From: Clostridia bacterium
Lineage (GTDB): Bacteria; Bacillota_A; Clostridia; Oscillospirales; CAG-272
Assembly: GCA_017467225.1 (NCBI GenBank)
Contig: JAFTSR010000230.1
Location: forward strand, 1 to 7,036
Direction of reading: 5' to 3'
Length of the DNA: 7,036 nucleotides
Of this stretch, positions 4,387 through 7,036 are shown piece after piece (positions within the stretch are counted from its first letter, which is position 1; each line of letters opens with the position of its first letter). Below the pieces are notes generated by a model that saw only the letters and a program-made list of their open reading frames with translations, ran no database searches and was not told the DNA's origin. The position numbers and the translations under genes were made by a program.

Positions 4387-6993
4387 ATGCTTCCCTACAA
4401 AAATCCTGCGCTGTCGGTGAGTGAGCGCGTGGACGATCTTTTGTCTCGTATGACGGACGAAGAAAAGGTTGCGCAGTTGGATATGATCCGCGGCGTTGAA
4501 CTGGCCGAAACCACGCATCCCGCGCACTTCTGCTCGGTCGATCCCGACTCGGACTACCACTGGGATCACGTCGACCGTGCCATCGGCCAGCGCGGCATGG
4601 GCTTTGTGCACGACGTCTACTCCGACGCGCGCGTGCTCAATCTCTTGCAGAAATACTTTGTCGAAAAGACGAGGCTGGGCATCCCCTGCATCTTCACGGG
4701 CGAGGCGCTGCACGGCATTTCCTACCCCGGTGCGTCCTCCTTCCCCATGCCCATTGCGCTGGGCGCAACGTTCGACCCGGACGTTGTCCATCGCATCGGA
4801 CATGCCATCGGTAAGGAGACCCGTACCATAGGCATCACTGAAATTCTGGCGCCCAACCTGGACCTGGCGCGCGAGCCCAGATGGGGACGCGTCGAGGAGA
4901 CCTTTGGTGAGGATACCTATCTTTCCTCGCAGATGGCCTACGCCATCATCACGGGTGAGCAGAACCACGGCGATATCAAGAGCCACGACGCCATCGTCTG
5001 CGAGCCCAAGCATTACGTCGGTCACGGCGTTCCCGAGGGCGGTACCAACTGCTCTCCCTTGCATGCCGGTGTCCGCGAGGTCGAGACCTACTATCTGCCC
5101 GTCTTTGAGGCAGGCATCAAAAAGGCGGGCGCGTATTGCGCCATGGCCGCCTACCATAACATCGACGGCGAGGCGGTGGTCGCCTCCGATCACTATCTGA
5201 GAGAGGTGCTCAAGGAGCGCTTCGGCATGAGAGGCTACGTCCGTGCCGACTTCGGCTCGGTGGCGCGTCTGCACCACACCCACCATATGACGGCGGGCGA
5301 CAAGGACAGCATCGCCACGGCCGTCAACGCCGGACTTGACGTTCAGGGCTTCGACTATCCCAACGAGGTCTGGCAGCGCAATCTCTTGGAAAATCTGGCT
5401 GACGGCACCATCTCTCGCGAGGTCATCGACGACGCGGTCTCCCGTGTGCTGCGCGTCAAGTTTGAGCTTGGCTTGTTTGAAAATCCCTACGTGCCCGAGG
5501 GCAGGGAAGGGGAGATCCTGCGCTGCCAGGCGCACAAGGACGTTTCCCTGGAGGCCGCAAGAAAAGCCATCACGCTGCTGCAAAACAAAAACGGCATCCT
5601 TCCTCTGAAGAAGGACGCCAAGGTGGCGCTGCTGGGTCCGTCGTCCGGCATCGGCCGACTGGGCTCGTATTCCTCCACACCCTGGGGTTATCACGTGCCC
5701 TCGGTCGCGGATGCTCTGCGCGAGGCCGGCGTGAGCTTTACCCAGTGCTCCGGCTGCGGCATCACGCCGGAGGACGTGGACGCCGTGCCCGTGTCGTGGT
5801 ATCCCGACGGCGTGCAGATGGAATATTATTCCGAGAAGCATTTTGGCGGCGTCAAGGTGGGCGAGAACACTATGCGACAGATCAATTTCTCCTGGATTTT
5901 AGCCAAGCCGCACCGCGATCTGCCGTTTAACAACTACTCTGTACGCATGACCACCCGCCTGTGTCCCGACATCCGCGAGATGTTCGGCACGGACGTGTTT
6001 GAGGGTCGTCTGATCTTTACCGGCAACAACAGCGCGCGTGTGTACATCAACGGTGAGAAGATCATCGACGGTGTCCGCGAGGGTGAGCACCGTCCCTGGG
6101 CGACGGTACGCCTTGCGCACGGCGTGGATTACGAGGTGGTGGTCGAGCTGCCCGACATCGGACCAAACCACAACCTGACGCTGTCGCTGGACAACCGTTC
6201 GGACGGCATGGACGAGGCGATCGCCATTGCCAAGGAGAGCGACATTGCCGTCATCGTCTGCGGTGACGACAAGGTGACCAGCGGCGAGGGCATGGACCGC
6301 AACGATCTGCGTCTGTACGGTCGCCAGCAGGAGCTGATCCGCCGCGTTGCCGAGACCGGCACGCCGGTCGTTTTGGTGCTGGAGAACGGCAAGCCGGTCG
6401 ATCTGTCTGCCGAGGTCAATCTGTGCGACGGTATTCTGGAGTGCTGGTTTGTCGGCGAGATGGGCGCGTATGCCATTGCCGAGGTGCTCACGGGTGAGCG
6501 CGCGCCGGCAGGACGACTGCCCATTACCTTCCCCAAGAACGTAGGCTGCCTGCCTTGCTATTACAACCGCCTGCCCGGCGGCAGCGAGCATTACCTTGAG
6601 GGCTCGCGCGCGCCGCTGTTCCCGTTTGGACCCGGTCTGTCCTACACGCATTTCGACTATGGCGAGCTGCGCGTGGAGCAGCAGGGGCAGTATGATTTCA
6701 CCGTCAGCGTGGACGTAACCAACGCCGGACAAATGGACGCCGACGAGGTCGTGCAGCTGTACGTTCGTGACGTGGTTTCGACCATCGTTACGCCCGACCG
6801 CAGCCTGGCCGCCTTCCGCCGCGTGCACATCCCGGCCGGCAAGACCGTTACCGTCACCCTGCCGCTGACCTACGACGCCTTTAAGCTGCTCAACCGCCGC
6901 ATGGAGTGGGTCGTCGAGCCCGGAGACTTCGATATCATGGTCGGCGCCTCCAGTACGGATATTCGGCAGAGTGTGAAGATTAACGTGGAATAA
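4387..6993 (+). CDS. Family 3 glycoside hydrolase with PA14 insert (beta-glucosidase/beta-xylosidase type)
   Basis: An 868-residue, complete enzyme predicted to remove terminal beta-linked sugars from short glycosides by a retaining mechanism. The N-terminal TIM-barrel domain (about 10-370) has GEALHG (105-110), REPRWGRVEETFGED (162-176), KH at 208-209 and the nucleophile Asp288 in ADF, where many relatives have SDW. The second alpha/beta domain (about 390-720) is interrupted by a PA14 domain (about 476-600, from VQMEYYSEKHF through RVYING). It resumes with the likely acid/base Glu634 in GEGMDR (633-638). A fibronectin III-like domain ends the protein (about 758-866). There is no signal peptide or membrane segment, so it is cytoplasmic and needs imported substrate; no transporter is in the window. 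An AGAAAGG ribosome site (4369-4375) lies 11 bases before the ATG. The substrate (glucoside, xyloside or other) cannot be read from sequence alone. Confidence 0.94.
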   Translation: MLPYKNPALSVSERVDDLLSRMTDEEKVAQLDMIRGVELAETTHPAHFCSVDPDSDYHWDHVDRAIGQRGMGFVHDVYSDARVLNLLQKYFVEKTRLGIPCIFTGEALHGISYPGASSFPMPIALGATFDPDVVHRIGHAIGKETRTIGITEILAPNLDLAREPRWGRVEETFGEDTYLSSQMAYAIITGEQNHGDIKSHDAIVCEPKHYVGHGVPEGGTNCSPLHAGVREVETYYLPVFEAGIKKAGAYCAMAAYHNIDGEAVVASDHYLREVLKERFGMRGYVRADFGSVARLHHTHHMTAGDKDSIATAVNAGLDVQGFDYPNEVWQRNLLENLADGTISREVIDDAVSRVLRVKFELGLFENPYVPEGREGEILRCQAHKDVSLEAARKAITLLQNKNGILPLKKDAKVALLGPSSGIGRLGSYSSTPWGYHVPSVADALREAGVSFTQCSGCGITPEDVDAVPVSWYPDGVQMEYYSEKHFGGVKVGENTMRQINFSWILAKPHRDLPFNNYSVRMTTRLCPDIREMFGTDVFEGRLIFTGNNSARVYINGEKIIDGVREGEHRPWATVRLAHGVDYEVVVELPDIGPNHNLTLSLDNRSDGMDEAIAIAKESDIAVIVCGDDKVTSGEGMDRNDLRLYGRQQELIRRVAETGTPVVLVLENGKPVDLSAEVNLCDGILECWFVGEMGAYAIAEVLTGERAPAGRLPITFPKNVGCLPCYYNRLPGGSEHYLEGSRAPLFPFGPGLSYTHFDYGELRVEQQGQYDFTVSVDVTNAGQMDADEVVQLYVRDVVSTIVTPDRSLAAFRRVHIPAGKTVTVTLPLTYDAFKLLNRRMEWVVEPGDFDIMVGASSTDIRQSVKINVE

Positions 6994-7036
6994 AAAACAA
7001 GGGGCGCTGCCCAAGGCCTTCGGCGACCAAGGGGGA
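6994..7036. other. Start of the spacer after the hydrolase gene
   Basis: Eight bases after the stop codon comes GGGC-GCT-GCCC (7002-7012 region), similar to the third hairpin of the array at 491-574 read on the other strand. CCAAGGCCTTCGG follows. No T-run is present, so no terminator is visible before the window ends. This may be the edge of another dispersed repeat. Confidence 0.35.

Noticed and set aside
4270..5841. 523-codon minus-strand reading frame opposite the hydrolase (also 5899-7014)
   Set aside because: They are antisense shadows of a complete GH3 gene, with no domain motifs and no plausible start signals.

Overview
The window looks like chromosomal DNA of an anaerobic, probably gut-dwelling member of the Bacillota (class Clostridia). 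The basis is an indolepyruvate:ferredoxin oxidoreductase, strong AAAGGAGG-type ribosome sites, sigma-A promoters with extended -10 elements, fairly GC-rich genes separated by AT-rich hairpin-laden spacers, and a cytoplasmic family 3 glycoside hydrolase. The lineage below class level cannot be settled from this sequence.

Layout: (1) Positions 1-2408, minus strand: iorA (complete) and the first 62 codons of iorB, read from one near-consensus promoter at 2379-2408. The two subunit genes, normally close together, are separated here by a 393-bp spacer (187-579) packed with inverted repeats. (2) Positions 2409-4004, plus strand: a self-contained single-gene unit with a strong promoter, a hairpin in the leader, a strong ribosome site, a membrane-anchored D,D-carboxypeptidase of peptidase family S11 with a Pro/Asp-rich repeat linker, and a textbook terminator. 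(3) Positions 4005-4386: spacer with a repeat copy, more hairpins and a weak promoter candidate. (4) Positions 4387-6993, plus strand: a complete family 3 glycoside hydrolase with an inserted PA14 domain and a fibronectin III-like tail, followed by 43 bases that begin with a hairpin.

The three units have unrelated jobs: ferredoxin-linked oxidation of aromatic 2-oxo acids during amino-acid fermentation, trimming of peptidoglycan stem peptides, and intracellular cleavage of short glycosides. No shared pathway or new multi-gene system is visible. The unexplained signal is in the spacers. A small element, made of a GTGCGAACA-type box and a hairpin whose left arm begins about 40 bases later, occurs three times (211-280, 2493-2557 inverted, 4016-4077). 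The hairpin sequences differ between copies but pairing is kept. Two copies share a perfect 20-bp box in opposite orientation on either side of the carboxypeptidase gene. A separate three-hairpin array lies just downstream of iorA.
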